Below, piece after piece: positions 45,384 through 57,700 of a stretch of 64,000 nucleotides of DNA; position 1 is the stretch's first letter; every line of letters begins with the position of its first letter. The notes under the pieces were generated by a model. The model saw only the letters and a program-made list of their open reading frames with translations, did not search any database and had not been told where the DNA came from. The stretch lies in contig BCIX01000004.1 in the NCBI GenBank assembly GCA_001600095.1, positions 1,430,586 through 1,494,585 of the forward strand. Reading direction: 5' to 3'. Source of the DNA: Bullera alba. Lineage: Eukaryota; Basidiomycota; Tremellomycetes; Tremellales; Bulleraceae. Made by a program: the position numbers and the translations under genes.

Positions 45384-45789
45384 TATTGAACTGTTCTAGA
45401 GATTTGAGGTAGGTCCGGCGAGATGAGCTGTGAGCAAGCGGTTGCTGCTGGTGGAAAGTGGTGACGTTGTTGATGAGTTAGTAGTGCTTGTAGGTGATGT
45501 TGATCCTTCTCGCTGTACGAGTACGACCAGCAGCAGTTAGAAAAAAGTCAAAAAGGAGGTGGCAACAACGGCTCTGGCCGGTAAGCCTGACACAAAAGTC
45601 AACAGGCTCATCGAGCCTGATAATACGCTCGAGACGTCATTTCCAACGCGTTTCAGCTTGACGGCCCATGTCGGCCTGGTCCAAGCCTCGTCTCTGGTCA
45701 GTCATCTTGTACATTGCACCGGAAGAAAGCAGGCAATCAGCGGGACCACTCGATCCATCACCCCAGATACTATCACCCAGACAAACGCT
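45384..45789. promoter_or_regulatory. Divergent intergenic region zinc protein / capping protein alpha
   Basis: A 406-base gap between divergent starts with no coding exon recognised. Presumed to carry both promoters. Confidence 0.4.
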
Positions 45790-47579
45790 ATGAGCGAGTT
45801 GTCCCTCGAAGAAAAGTGCAAGCTCGCTGCCAAGCTGGTTGAGCAGAGTCCACCCGGAGAAGTCAAGTGAGCAGTCCGGTCTGTGATGTGCTTCTGTTGG
45901 ACTCCGCTGACATAAGTTCTTGTTAGTGACGTTATCAATGGTCAGCTATAGGATTCGGCGTGAAGGTGATAGCTGAACCGAATGTATGCCAGACTTACGG
46001 AACATCATTAACGACGATGAAGCGCTCATGACCCATGTCCGACCTTCACTCCGAGCGTATAACCTGAAGCAGCTCACGCCGGTCGAGCACGAAGCGGAGG
46101 GCGATGTACCTGCACATACGGTAAGCAGCTATCGAGTCAGTAACAGGACGCCCAGCTGATAGTACGGTCCAGTCTATACTCTCCGAAGCTAACATCCTTC
46201 CTGGGAGCACGGACTCGGAGGAGCGATACGTGGATGCCTCAGGCAAGAGGTCGTTTGCGTACGACCACATCACACTAGTCAGTGGAGTTGACTGTCTGGG
46301 CGAGACACCGAAAAGCTGACTCCGTCCCAGACTATCAGCGACTACCAGCCATACAACTTGCCAGAGGAGGAAGAGACGTTCAGGTGAGTCACATCAGACG
46401 GCAAGTTGTTCAAATAGTGAGGGACTGATGATTGCCAAGATCCGAGCTAGCACAATCACTGGCGAAGTACACCAAGAATCACTTCTCCGCTGGCCACTCC
46501 TCCGTTTCGTGCTCGCAGTACCCCCTTCTTCCGCCAGTTCCAGCTTCGTCCTCGCAGCCAGTCATCGAGGAGCCCAAGCCAGAAGCCGAATCGTCCGACG
46601 CGCCTGAAGCTGCTCCGAAATCAGAGACAGAAGCGGTCCAGGATGACATTGTCACCGATGTCGTGCCAGAGCAGGTCGCAGCTGGAGATGCCGAGCCTGT
46701 TCCCACCCCGGTAGTTGGTGAACCCACCATCCCTTCAGCAGAGGAGGTCGGCTCTGCAGGTGGTCTGGAGAAACTGGATGAGGAAGTAGAGAAGGTGAAA
46801 GAAGACGAGGAAGGAGCAGCGAAGCCATCGGACGAGACGGAGGTGTCGGAAGCTGCTTCGCAGTTGAAGGTGGAGGAAGGAGAGGTCGAAATTCCAGCGG
46901 AGCCTTCGGCGGTTCCAGAGCCGTCTGCGCCTCCCACAGTAGAAGAGTCGACAGCTACTGCTCCGCCAGTGGATGAGAGGAAACAGGAGAGGGTCGAGAA
47001 CCCAACGTATACTTTGGAGATTGTTGGTAACAGATACAACCCGTCGAATTTCTGGTAGGTCGTTCGAGCAGAATGTGGAGCTGTAATATCATACTAATGC
47101 TCGATCCAGGACTGGCAGGTGGCGGGCGAAGTGGGTCGCAGATGCTGCGAACGGTGTTGTCGAGGGAGTCATCAACGTGGACGTTCATTACTACGAGCAA
47201 GGAAATGTAGGTCCTAAGGATAGCTGCTGTGTGTATATTGACTGACAATGTGCTCCAGGTTCAACTCGCAACGGAACACACTACATCCTTCCCCTACCCC
47301 GCTGAACCGACAGGTGGTCAGAGCATTGCCTCCCAGATAGTCACTGCGATATCGAAAGTAGAGACAGACTATCATATGGAGCTGAACGACGTGTATGGAG
47401 AGTTGGGCGACAAGGCTTTCCGAGCGTGAGTGTGAAGTGCAGGGTGTTGATTCTTCGGGTAATGATGGCTGACTACTGGCAGATTGAGACGGGCATTACC
47501 TGTGACTAGGCAAAAGATGGATTGGGACAAGGTCGGCGGATACTCTCTCGGCGGCGACCTCAACAAAGCAAGGTCGTGA
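45790..47579 (+). CDS. CAP1: F-actin capping protein alpha subunit with acidic insertion
   Basis: Alpha subunit of the heterodimer that caps actin barbed ends. Start MSELSLEEKCKLAAKLVEQS. Exon 1 is 45790-45866, exon 2 is a 14-nt micro-exon (45927-45940, followed by a GTCAGC donor), and exon 3 starts at 45993; together they give VINDLRNIINDDEALMTHV. Next come RPSLRAYNLKQLTPVEHE, FAYDHITLTISDYQPYNLPE and LAKYTKNHFSAGHSSVSCSQ. The family then normally continues directly to its next beta strand; here about 160 residues rich in E, P, A, S and V intervene (about 46515-47000) before PTYTLEIVGNRYNPSNFWTG and RWRAKWVADAANGVVEGVIN. The C-terminal tentacle helix with RRALPVTRQKMDWDKVGGYS is intact, so actin binding should be kept. 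The insertion is the main departure from the usual 260-290 residues. Confidence 0.92.
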
Positions 47580-47951
47580 TTGTCGGGAGGGGAACTGTAC
47601 AGAGATAAGTCGACAGTGTATGCAGAGATAAGTTGCTCCTTAGTGTCGCAGTGGCTGCTGGCTGTCAAGGAGAGACTGTATACATGGTGAGCAGCTCTAT
47701 AGCTTGTGCTGACCGGGGAGGTGATTCACCACGTGGTCTAACCTGAAACCTGAAACACGGAGGGATGGCCGATGGATCGGAAACGCTAAAACGTAGGAGT
47801 CTGAGCGCCCATCAATCACTGGGGGAAAGGAGAAAAGTTGAGTCAACTATAAGGAGGGAAGCCGTCTTGAATTTTGATCCTCCCTCTACCCTCATTTCAC
47901 CAACCATCCTACTTCAGCAGCAATTTCCACACGTCGCGAGACTCACCCGCC
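47580..47951. other. Intergenic region before the eIF4E-family gene
   Basis: About 370 bases with the 3' flank of the capping-protein gene and the promoter of the next. The last 80 bases are CT/CA-rich. An in-frame open stretch runs upstream of the ATG at 47952 but contains no other ATG. Confidence 0.4.
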
Positions 47952-50758
47952 ATGTCGACCACGGGTGGTGGCGAGTCCACCTCTCACTCCCGTATCACAT
48001 CACCCACTCTTCCCCCAGCACCGGACCCATCCCGCACTTCCCTCTCGTCATCAACAAACTCAAACTCCAGATCCAACTACGCCTTGTCGGCCTTTCGAAA
48101 TGCAGAATCCCTAGACAAGCTGGTTCAGGCATTAGAGTACCACGACCGATCGACAATGACGATCACAGCATCGCACAGACCTCATAATTTCATGTCGGCA
48201 TCAGCAGTCGAACAGACGTTCCAGACGGGGCAGATCGGGAGTCGGGATGGTCTCAAGGTCAGAGTCGTCTCAGCAGGGGAAAGGGACTTCGGGACGGGCA
48301 ATGGTGGAGAGGAAAGGAGTGAGAAGGATTCGTTTTTGCCGGAGATATTGGACACCATCATGAATGGCAAGAAGGAAGCACAGAGCTCAATGATCCAGAT
48401 GGGAGACCGAGACCGAGGAAGCCTGTCAGATAGGGAGAGACAGGAGGTGTTGAGGCAGGAGAGACTGCAGATGGGTCTGAAGGGGATGGCATTGTCAATG
48501 GAAACCAATCCACCAGCCCCGACATCCGACAATGCGAGGTTCAGCTCGAGAGGGTACCAAAACGTGCCAGTGACCCCTTCGATGTTCACTCCAGCGACAG
48601 CCGGTCTGAATATCCCCAAAGCTGTATTGCTGCCTGCTCTGGGTTTATCGACAGACGGGACCGGGTTGGCTCCGCCAAGCGACGACAACGCCACTGCGGC
48701 TCCTGGGAAGAAGTCCAAGAAGAAAAAGAACAAGAAGAAGAAGAAGACGAAGAGTAAGGGTGTAGCTGAGGAAGGGGTGGACGAAGATGGAGAGGCTGTT
48801 GACAAGGAGTTGTTGGTCGACGAGGAAGAGGATCAGATGGAGATGGAGGAGGACAGGGGGGAAGACGGACTGGAAGGCAAGGCGAAAGTGCCAGACGAGC
48901 TAGCCAACGAGACATCTGTATCCGCTGCCGACATCAGCGACGTTGAGGTCCCTCGAGATCCCGGATCACACCTGCAGTCTGACAACACTTCCTTCCCAGT
49001 CATCGATCTCAACGACAGCGACCTTGAAGAGGGGGATACACCGCTGGCACCCATCAGCAGAGATGGTACTATCCAAGTCGATTCGGAACAACGCAACCCC
49101 TCCGACAATGGTGATGCACCCACCGACTCAGGCGACACCAGCTCAGACGACGATAGCGTGATTCTCATACTCGGCACGCCAACACTCGCACCAGCGGTCT
49201 TCACACCGGCGAGATTAGTTCCTCCATCCAGAATCCAAACGCGCTCTCCGCTTACGCCATTGATCCGCCAACCGTCCTTTCGCCTCGTGTTCGGGAGTAT
49301 TAATGGTGAAGAAGCTTTGGAGGACGGCAACCAGGAACACGAGGTCAATGTGAGGTTGCCGCCAGCCCAGCCACCAAAGACCACAGACGACATTGCACAT
49401 GAGAGCGATACGGATGCCAGTATCGATCTTCAGACCGCTGCAGTCTCAGAGCCGAGCTCGAACACCATAGACGACGAGGTCAGCAAAGCTGGATTTTTGG
49501 AGGAGGCCAAGCAAGAACAGGACGTTGAGAAAGAAGTGGACGAAGCCGCAGGAGGAATCAATCAGTCGTCTCTGCAAGTCGCAGATACGGAGGAAGAGGC
49601 GAAGTACGAGGCGACCGTTGTCGATCCGAGCGAGACGGAGGAAGGAAATTCTGCCGCAGAAGAGGACACGATCACGCCAGTTGTCACTCGCCTGGAGTCG
49701 TCACCGCAGACAGTCGATCAAGACCTCGCATCGACTATGCCACTCCGCACACCTCGCCTCCCACCAACCCATCTTAGGGAGGTCAAGACGCCCACCGAAC
49801 CATTCTCGTCCAACATCTTCGATGACGAGACGAGAGAGCAAGTCTTGGTGATCACCCTGGACGAGCCACCCATTNCCCCCNCCTCTCCTGCCACTCTCAA
49901 GCTGTTCTCACCTCAGCCAAAGTCTCCGCCTGAGATCGCCAACACCGAGGTCCAGTACCCGGGAGTCCTCCTCCCCCTTGCAAGGGTATGGGTTCTCTAC
50001 TACTCTAGCACTGGATTTGAACCAGCAACTGCAAGAGCGCCCCTCGGCCAACCACCAAACTTCGCTTCCGACCCGATGGTCCAGGTCCTCGTTCAAGGCG
50101 GCAGGATGAAAGGTGCTGAGGAGTTCTCGCACGGCCTGTTCGAGCTGTTCAGATGCGCCACGGTGGAAGACTTTATTGGAACGTGGAAAGCGCTGAGGAG
50201 GAAGATTGCCCATGCCAAAGGTCGACCCATCGAGCCCGTCGGAGAGCCTATCGGACCCAACGCCGAAGGACTAGGAATCGGCTTCTTGAACGAGAACACC
50301 AACTTTCACTTCTTCGTCAGGGGGGTCAAGCCCATGTGGGAGGATAAGCTTTGTGCTAGGGGAGGAAAAGTCATGTTGGCGGGTAACCCAGTTCAGGTCA
50401 GTCATCAGCTTTCTTTATAAGTTTCCCGATAAGCTGATACTGATTCTCGCTCCAGATGGACCCGATCTTCCTTCACGTCTGCTTCTTGCTGGCTGGGGGT
50501 GCCTTCGAAGAGTCCTGCCCTGGAGAGGCGTACGCCCGAAATGGTACGAAACCACTCGTACTCGGCGCCGTTCTGTCGAAACGAAGGAACAATACTCGAA
50601 TTGAAATCTGGCTGGGAGGAGTGGAAGCCCCGAACCCAGCGTGGATTCGACTAGTGGAACAGTTCATCGGTAGAGCGATCGAAGGACAGCAGGTGTTCCC
50701 CTACCGAGCGTTCAAGGCCGGGACCGAGCGTTCCGAGCGTGGCGGCAAGCGACCATAG
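47952..50758 (+). CDS. eIF4E-family cap-binding-like protein with ~670-residue N-terminal extension
   Basis: Two exons, 47952-50396 and 50456-50758 (donor GTCAGT), give about 915 residues. The C-terminal 245 residues fold like eIF4E: LLPLARVWVLYYSST (cap-binding Trp strand), CATVEDFIGTWKALRRKIAH, GLGIGFLNENTNFHFFVRGV, KPMWEDKLCARGGKVMLAGN (the K/E-P-M-W-E-D motif holding the second cap Trp and Glu), FEESCPGEAYARNGTKPLVL and NNTRIEIWLGGVE. The N-terminal part is low complexity: S/T-rich, then a lysine run (KKSKKKKNKKKKK, residues about 253-266), then long E/D/P stretches. SNALSAFRNAESLDKLV near the start is a possible conserved helix. Two unresolved bases (49875 and 49881) lie in the linker just before the domain. 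It may be a 4EHP-like regulator rather than the main initiation factor (inference). Confidence 0.85.
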
Positions 50759-51900
50759 GCGGGGAGGGACAAGTCACCGTGGACAGAAGACGGCACTTTG
50801 AAGGGAGATTCGAGGGGATGGATGACACTGTGGATACCGCTAGGAGACGGAGTGCGGAGATTAGGAAGACTGTAAATTAGTAGAAGGAGTCAAAAGGCAG
50901 AGCATCCCAGGCGCTCGTCCCATTGCGATAAACATAGACTCGGCCCATTGTACCATAGCCCACGTACCATAGCATCGAGAGGCCATTGATGCACCAGCTC
51001 GCCCGTGGAGCTGCCATGCATTGTACATATATGAGCGTTGAAGACAAGCTGTGGAAAGAGCCAGCGGGAGCCCGGGCGTGGCGCCGCACGCGTGATGATT
51101 GACCGATTGATACGACTACCGTGTGTACCTAAGAGAAGCATGACGTGTCATTCTCTTATGAGCCAAACTTTTGACTGCGCCTCGCTTCACCCTCGTGTCG
51201 CTTTTGTCTTTCTCCTTGTCTTCTCGTCTTCTTCATGCTTCCTCATACTCTTCCTCTTACGCTGTTCCATCTTGCTCTCGCTCTTTCTCCACTGTACTAC
51301 CTGATCACGACTCGGAACGCCCTCACTAATCGTTTGTACAACCGCTCAAATCACCAATGCCCTAGTCTAGACAAACAGTGAGTCCCATCTTCTCAGCAGC
51401 GCTCTCATCCCAGAATCCTCACCCCTCCCCCGGCCCTGATGATTACCTTGTCGCCCCAGTCCTAGGCCTCTATCCTTTACGAAGGGGACGCTCTGCGGAT
51501 TCGACTTATTCGCACAAGCCAAACGTTGCGTCTCTGAGCCAAATCATCTTCACTATTCCTCCGTTCTAGAGCGCTGCAGGATGTAGTTGGACTTGAGCTA
51601 ATCAGCAATAGATAGATCCGTTTGACGATCAACGACTGCTCAGTCGGATCGAAGACAATTATACTAGGTGAGCAGGTCTTCCTTTGACTCCCTGATATAC
51701 CTACACACATCCCGCCCAGAGATGATTTACATTTCCATGCTAAGACTGACCCTACGGGGGTTGAAGTTACAACGTACATTAAGAACGGCCAGCTGAGGGC
51801 ACATCCCACTATTCATACCGTCCCGCCCTGCCTTATGATTATTCCAAGAGAGTTCAGCGCTGACTGTATGAGTAGTCCACACATCAAGTTTCTCGTCGCC
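50759..51900. promoter_or_regulatory. Upstream region of phospholipase C with pyrimidine tract, micro-uORF and open upstream frame
   Basis: About 1.1 kb. A long pyrimidine tract fills 51180-51300. A two-codon uORF (ATG-CCC-TAG) is at 51357-51365, just before a consensus GTGAGTCC donor at 51369. A second GTGAGC donor near 51665 pairs with CCCAG at about 51720; the sequence from there to 51900 is open in the phospholipase frame (DDLHFHAKTDPTGVEV, TTYIKNGQLRAHPT), and the exon before it reads DPFDDQRLLSRIEDNYTR. The coding start could thus lie upstream of 51901. Confidence 0.4.
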
Positions 51901-54473
51901 ATGAGCAGTGACGGCACCGCGACTCCGGTCAGAGAGGCCATTATCCCTCAAGCGCTGGTCAATGGCGTGCCCATGCTCAAAATCTCCAGCAAGAAGATCA
52001 AGCAAGTCATCGTCCGACTCGAAGACCTCGCAATCACCTGGGCAAGTGGAACCGGTAACAAAGGTGGGCTAACCGTTTCATTACTCACCACAATCCCCTT
52101 TCGTACCTTTATACTCTGCACAGCATAACATGCTAAATCATGCATTTTTCCTTCCTACCGCTTTCAACCGAGCAGTTCCGATCTCTGACATCCGCGAGCT
52201 AAGACTCAATCAACCGCCGACGGACGAGTACCCCTCGACTCGATGGATCACCGTGGTCTACGTCCGTCAATCGCAGTGGAAGGTGCTGCACATTACGGCT
52301 CTGACGGATGACACGTATCAACTCTGGGTGGACACGCTCACCAAGCTGGTCTCGGAGACGTCGGACAGGTTGATCAACCAGATCACGCCCTCGGATCCCG
52401 ATTTGATGTGGATAAGGCAGTTGTGGCCAGCTGGTGCCAAGGTCGTCGATTTCGGCACGGCTGCGGCTCTCTGTGGTGGCATGGGACTCATCATCCCATC
52501 ACACGTCGCGGAAAAGTACAACGTGAGCTGGCAGGCATAGTGAGCAGTGGATGGTGGCTGACCTGAATCTCGCTCGTGGTAGAAAGCACCGCTGGATCTG
52601 TCTGCCTTTAGACACCTGATCAGGGAAGCACAAACCAGGCCAGAGCTCTCTGAGTTGTTCAAGGCTCTGACCAGGAGCGAGACAATGAGTCGAGATCAAG
52701 TCGATGCCTTCCTTCGTCATATACAAAAAGTGAGCCCGCTTCCATGGTCAGATGGCCATATCTGACCCCTGTTCGATCAGCTCGACCCCGGCGATATCTT
52801 CGACACGTTCAAACGAGACGACGTTTGGACCTTGGACTCTCTCACAGAGTTCCTCCTATCACCACAGAATGTCCAGGTCAAGGCTCACGACATGACCCGC
52901 CCATTGCCTGAGTACTTCATCTCCAGCTCGCACAACACCTACCTCGTCGGAGAGCAGTGGCGGGGGGAATCCACCGTTGAGGGGTATATCAGGGTCTTAC
53001 TGGCCAAGTGTCGGTGTGTGGAGAGTGAGTGTCTCTCCACCTGCCGTGAACTCTCGGCCAAGGTGGATGATTGCTGATTGGCAATTAGTCGACTGTCACG
53101 ACGGAGACGATGAGCCAGAGGTGTTTCACAAAAAGACATTGACGTCGAAGTGCCCCGTGAGAGAGATCTGCCATGCGATCAACAAGTACGCCTTTGTCAC
53201 ATCGCCATACCCCGTCATCATCTCGGCAGAGGTGCATTGTTCCTCCGAGCAGCAAGAGAGACTGGGCGCTATTCTACGAGGGGTCTTTGGAGAAAAGCTA
53301 GTCACTGCGCCTCTGCCAGGCTGCGTGGGTCTGCCCAGTCCAGAAGATCTAAAGTACAGGATCCTCTTCAAGGTCAGTCCTGGCGTGAGAGCTCCTGTCC
53401 CAATTACCGGGCTGATCGACGTGATCAATAGGCGAAACCCCCTACGCACGAGAAAGAGAAGAAGCCCGAACTATCCTCCACCGATACATCCTCCACTGAA
53501 TCAGACTCCGGATTCGCTCGACTAGCAAAGCGCTTGAGCATCTCCAACAGCGACAAGCCTCAATTCGCGACCTGCCTGTCCGACCTGTTGATCTACACTG
53601 CCGGCGTCAAGTATCAGGGTTTCTCCAAATTGGTCGAATACCTCCCTCATCACCAGTTCTCCGTCAGCGAGCGGACGGGCTTGAGGATCATGAAGGAGAA
53701 CAAGGCGGATTGGATCAAGCACAACTTCAACCACATTACCCGTGTGTACCCCAAAGGATTCAGGTTGAACAGTACGAATTACGATCCGTTGCCATATTGG
53801 TCTACTGGGTCACAGCTGGTTGCACTGAATTGGCAGACACTGGGTCAGTTGATATCTCTCGAAAAGTGCTTAGACTGACTGGACTCTCTTCTTAGACGAC
53901 GGAGTCATCCTCAACAACGCCCTGTTCGCGGATAGCGACGGCTACGTCCTCCAGCCTCTCGCCCTTCGTCAAAAGACCAACGAACCTATTGAGAGGTACA
54001 GGATTCGAATCCAGCTCATCTCTGCTCAACGACTACCCCTATCTTCCGACTTGTTCGTCGACACTCGTCTCAGCACCGACCCGTCCATTGCCCCTCAGCC
54101 CACACAGCGGACTTCGACGATCAGGGGCAAAGCTCTGAATCCCGTGTGGAACGAGATGGTCGAGTATCAAATCGACACGACGGCCAGTCTGCTCGACTTG
54201 ACTTTTGTCCACCTTGAAATCAGAAACAAATCCCTCTTGGCGCAATGGGTCAAACCGATCGGAGCGGCGCCGAGGGGATATCACCATTTGCCGCTGTACG
54301 ACCCTTTGTGCTCTCGATACGTCTTTGCCACGTTGTTCGTCAAGATCGAAGTCGACGTGATCAGAGAGGAAGACAAAGCACTCGCCAGCCCGCCATACAT
54401 GCGACACCGCTCATCCTCAAGCTCGTCCAGCATGTCCAGTATTATGGCCAGCAAGGTCCTGAGCAGGCCGTAG
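51901..54473 (+). CDS. PLC1: Phosphoinositide-specific phospholipase C (delta-like)
   Basis: Hydrolyses PIP2 to diacylglycerol and IP3. Start [20 protein letters not shown] with a consensus Kozak context. PH domain: [20 protein letters not shown] to [20 protein letters not shown], joined by an intron near 52063. EF-hand-like helices follow ([40 protein letters not shown]). X box: [20 protein letters not shown] with the first catalytic His; [40 protein letters not shown] with the second His. Y box: [52 protein letters not shown]2 domain: [20 protein letters not shown] and [17 protein letters not shown] serine tail ends VLSRP. About ten exons. Catalytic residues look complete. Convergent with THO2, 304 bases apart. 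Confidence 0.93.
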
Positions 54474-54777
54474 CCAGAGCGAGTACCGTGCAATGGCTGG
54501 ATCAATCACTGCACTCCATACATCGCCCGCGAGGTATCTAACGACTATTCCTTTACGACCACGACACGACAATCCTCGACCTGCCCTTATTCCGTTGTAC
54601 CCTACCTTTGTTCAGCTCCCACGAACTCTACTACCTTGACGCTTGACGCTTAATGACGAATGCATGCAGTTTTACGATATGACATGAGTCGAGAGCGCGA
54701 GAGCATCGACAACACGCGATTAGATGTCATTTGATGGCTAGCCCGCTGTCCACTCCAATATCTCTATATGAATTGGC
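54474..54777. other. Short convergent intergenic region PLC1 / THO2
   Basis: 304 bases holding two 3' ends. Nothing else seen. Confidence 0.4.
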
Positions 54778-57700
54778 CTACTCGTTTGCGCCTTTCATCG
54801 CACTCGCCAGCATTCGACTGCCCGCAGCTTCCCTCCCTCTCCTATCGTGACCTCTTGCCTTGTCCCTGTCGATCTTGACTCGCTTCGATGCGCCGGGTGA
54901 TTCCTCCCGAGCTGGTCCACCCAGATCGACTGCTGCAGTCAGCGGCAATCCCGCTTTAGTCTCCGTATACTCAGTACTCACCCTCGTGAGGACGCTTGCG
55001 CAGGTCGGAGGGACCGGAAGGCGGACCTCTCATGTCGAGAGGTCGGGGTGGGCCGTCGAGTCGAGATCGATCGCTAGATGGTCCGCTGGGGGCAGCGCCC
55101 ATACGCGCCGCCAAACCCGATTGATGGGGTGGTGTCGGTGGTCGCCCCGATCGAGGGGCCTCTGGACGACGGGGCAGGGCGTACGTCGTGCCGCTCGAGG
55201 GTGGCGCTCGGCTCGGTCCAACAGGTGGCTGCGACACCGTGTCAGCTACATCATGGCCATGCACGAGCTAGCTCACCTCTGATGGCCTGGCTCTTGGTGG
55301 CTCAATGATCCGATCGTTAGGTCCGCTGGGGTGAGAAATTGGTCTGGCATCCGTTCTGCCATTGACGTCCTTCGGTCCGTCTCGCCTCGGCGTCCGATCT
55401 GGTCTGTTGTCCTCCGCGATAAGCTCACGACCTCCAAGGTTTCGCTCTCGAGGATCCGGGCTTCGAGGTCTTGCCGCATCTCGCACAGAACCTCTATCCC
55501 TAGGATCCCTGTGATCCCGCCTGACATCCCGGCCGCCATCACGAGGATCCCTGGCATCTCTCCCGTCCCTCGGATCACGAATGTCCCTGCCGTCTCGAGA
55601 CTCTCGAGGATCTCTGTCCCTCTCCCTTCGGCGATCCCGGTCTTCACGCCGATGATCCGGTTTCTCGTCCCGTCTGTCCTTTCGCTCTTCGCGCCTAGAC
55701 TCGTGTCGATCGCCCCGGTGTCTGTCCTCCCGAGCACGATCCCGGTCTTTCGGATCATCGATTCGCCGAGGCACCTATGAAGAGTCAGCACCGATTCTGG
55801 TAGTCGATATTTGTCACAACTCACCTCTTCCTCCCGCTTTCTTTTCTGCGAGATGGAATCGTCGTCTGGTCTGGTAGATCGTTCACGCTCCCTGTCCCTG
55901 GACTTTTTCTCCTCGCGGTCCTTGTCATCTCGTCGACTGCCATCTCTGGAAGATCTACGAGTCTCTCGTTCTGCAGAGGCAAGCTTGTCCGCTCGGGCTT
56001 GAAGCAGATCCTCTTGTCGTTTCCGGTCGGCATCAACAGAGGGTGGTCCTGCGGGCGATCGAGCTCGTTCCGAAGCTGCATCCCCCAACAACTCTTTGAC
56101 CCGCTCGACCACCGGCGCATCGCTCTTGGAGCTTCTCTCCGAGCGAGTATCCCGATCTCGATCGTCACGACCGCGATGGCTTCGTCTCGACCTCTCACTG
56201 GCACGACTCTCCGCACTTCGACTGCGTCGACGAGAGGGCGATGATCGCCTTGACGTGGCTGGTGACCTCACCCGTTCAGGGATAACATCCGCTTCGATCC
56301 TGACTGACGCTGACTTGCTGTCGTTCTCGGCTGTCGAGGAAGGAGCGGTCGGAGTAGGCCTTGCGCCTGGGCCGAACTTTCGGGCACGGGCCGCAGCCCG
56401 CTCTTCGTCGACGGCAGTACTGGTCGCAGGGGACGCAGTGGGCGGCGGACCCATGGAAGTGTTCCTTGGAGCTGGTGACGCTGCCGAGGGACCGGTTGGC
56501 GCGTTGCGGCTCTCTGATGCGCCATTGCGAGTCAAGCCTGTTGGGCCTGCCGGCGCTACTGGCGGGACTGAGGCGGTGGATCGAGTCGCCCTGGGTCCTG
56601 CCGGTGGTCCTGTAGGCGAGGTCTTATCCCCATCCACGGTGAGCGGAGGTGTTTTCGCCTTGGCCTCGACATCGGCAACAGCTGGAGATGCGGGCGTCGC
56701 TCTGAGATTACTGTCAGCTGGGATACCATGAGAGCGTCAGGTCCTGGATAGCTCAGACTCACTTTTGCTCCGCCTTCAGAGCCTCTTGAGCGGCTGCCGC
56801 TCGCGATCTCTCTTCCAATTTCGCTCTGAGGACCTTCGGATCTCGTGGCTCCAGAGCCGGCGGCGGTAGTGGCGGGGTGATTGCTCGACTGGCTGGCTTG
56901 GACGCTTCTCCGTTAGTTGGCTGTACAACCGGCTTGGCCACTTGAGGTGGTTCCCTTGGCGCCGGTTTGGGGCCGCTCGGGTGGAACAGGTGTGGGGCGA
57001 CGTATGGCCTGGTCGAATGTCGCTTTGTGAGTTTTTGTAGATATCTGAAAGGGAAAGGTCAGCATGCAAACCGCTACACTTGTACGAGCCGGGACTTACG
57101 CCTGACACTGATGTTGTAGATCCGGTGTGAGATGTCCCTTCTTCCCATCCACCAGATCCTTGACCGCAGCCGTCATTTCCCGTGCATTGCTCTCCATCAC
57201 GGGGAAGAATTCGACGACTTGCAACCCAACGCTGATGGCGTTTTTGATGTGCATAAAGTCGGTCTCTCCCCAACACGATACGAGCGCCTACAGAGGTCAG
57301 CAAAAGACCAGTAAGATGGAGTGAGGACTCACCTTGGTCAACGCGTTGTGGGCTTTACCGTAAAAGTCTCTAAACTGGGTCCAGGACATTGCCGACATTG
57401 GCGACTCCCTTCTCGACTTGAATATCATGCCTGGGAGCTTCTTCCCAGAGTCGTCGCCATCCTTGAGACCCAAGGCTTCCTTCTTGTATAGCGCTTCGCT
57501 AGAGTGCCATGCGTCCAGATTCTGCATCATGGCGCTGAGACATCGGCCAAAGTTTCGAGCTTCGTTGGTCGTGCAGGAGAAGATTGTTCCGGCGAGATTG
57601 TCGCTGAAAAAGTTCTGGTAGACGAACACGGTGGAGAAGCCCACAGTGCCGAGATCGTGGGCGAGTCTGATGAATTTGGCGACAAAGATCGCATCGGCGG

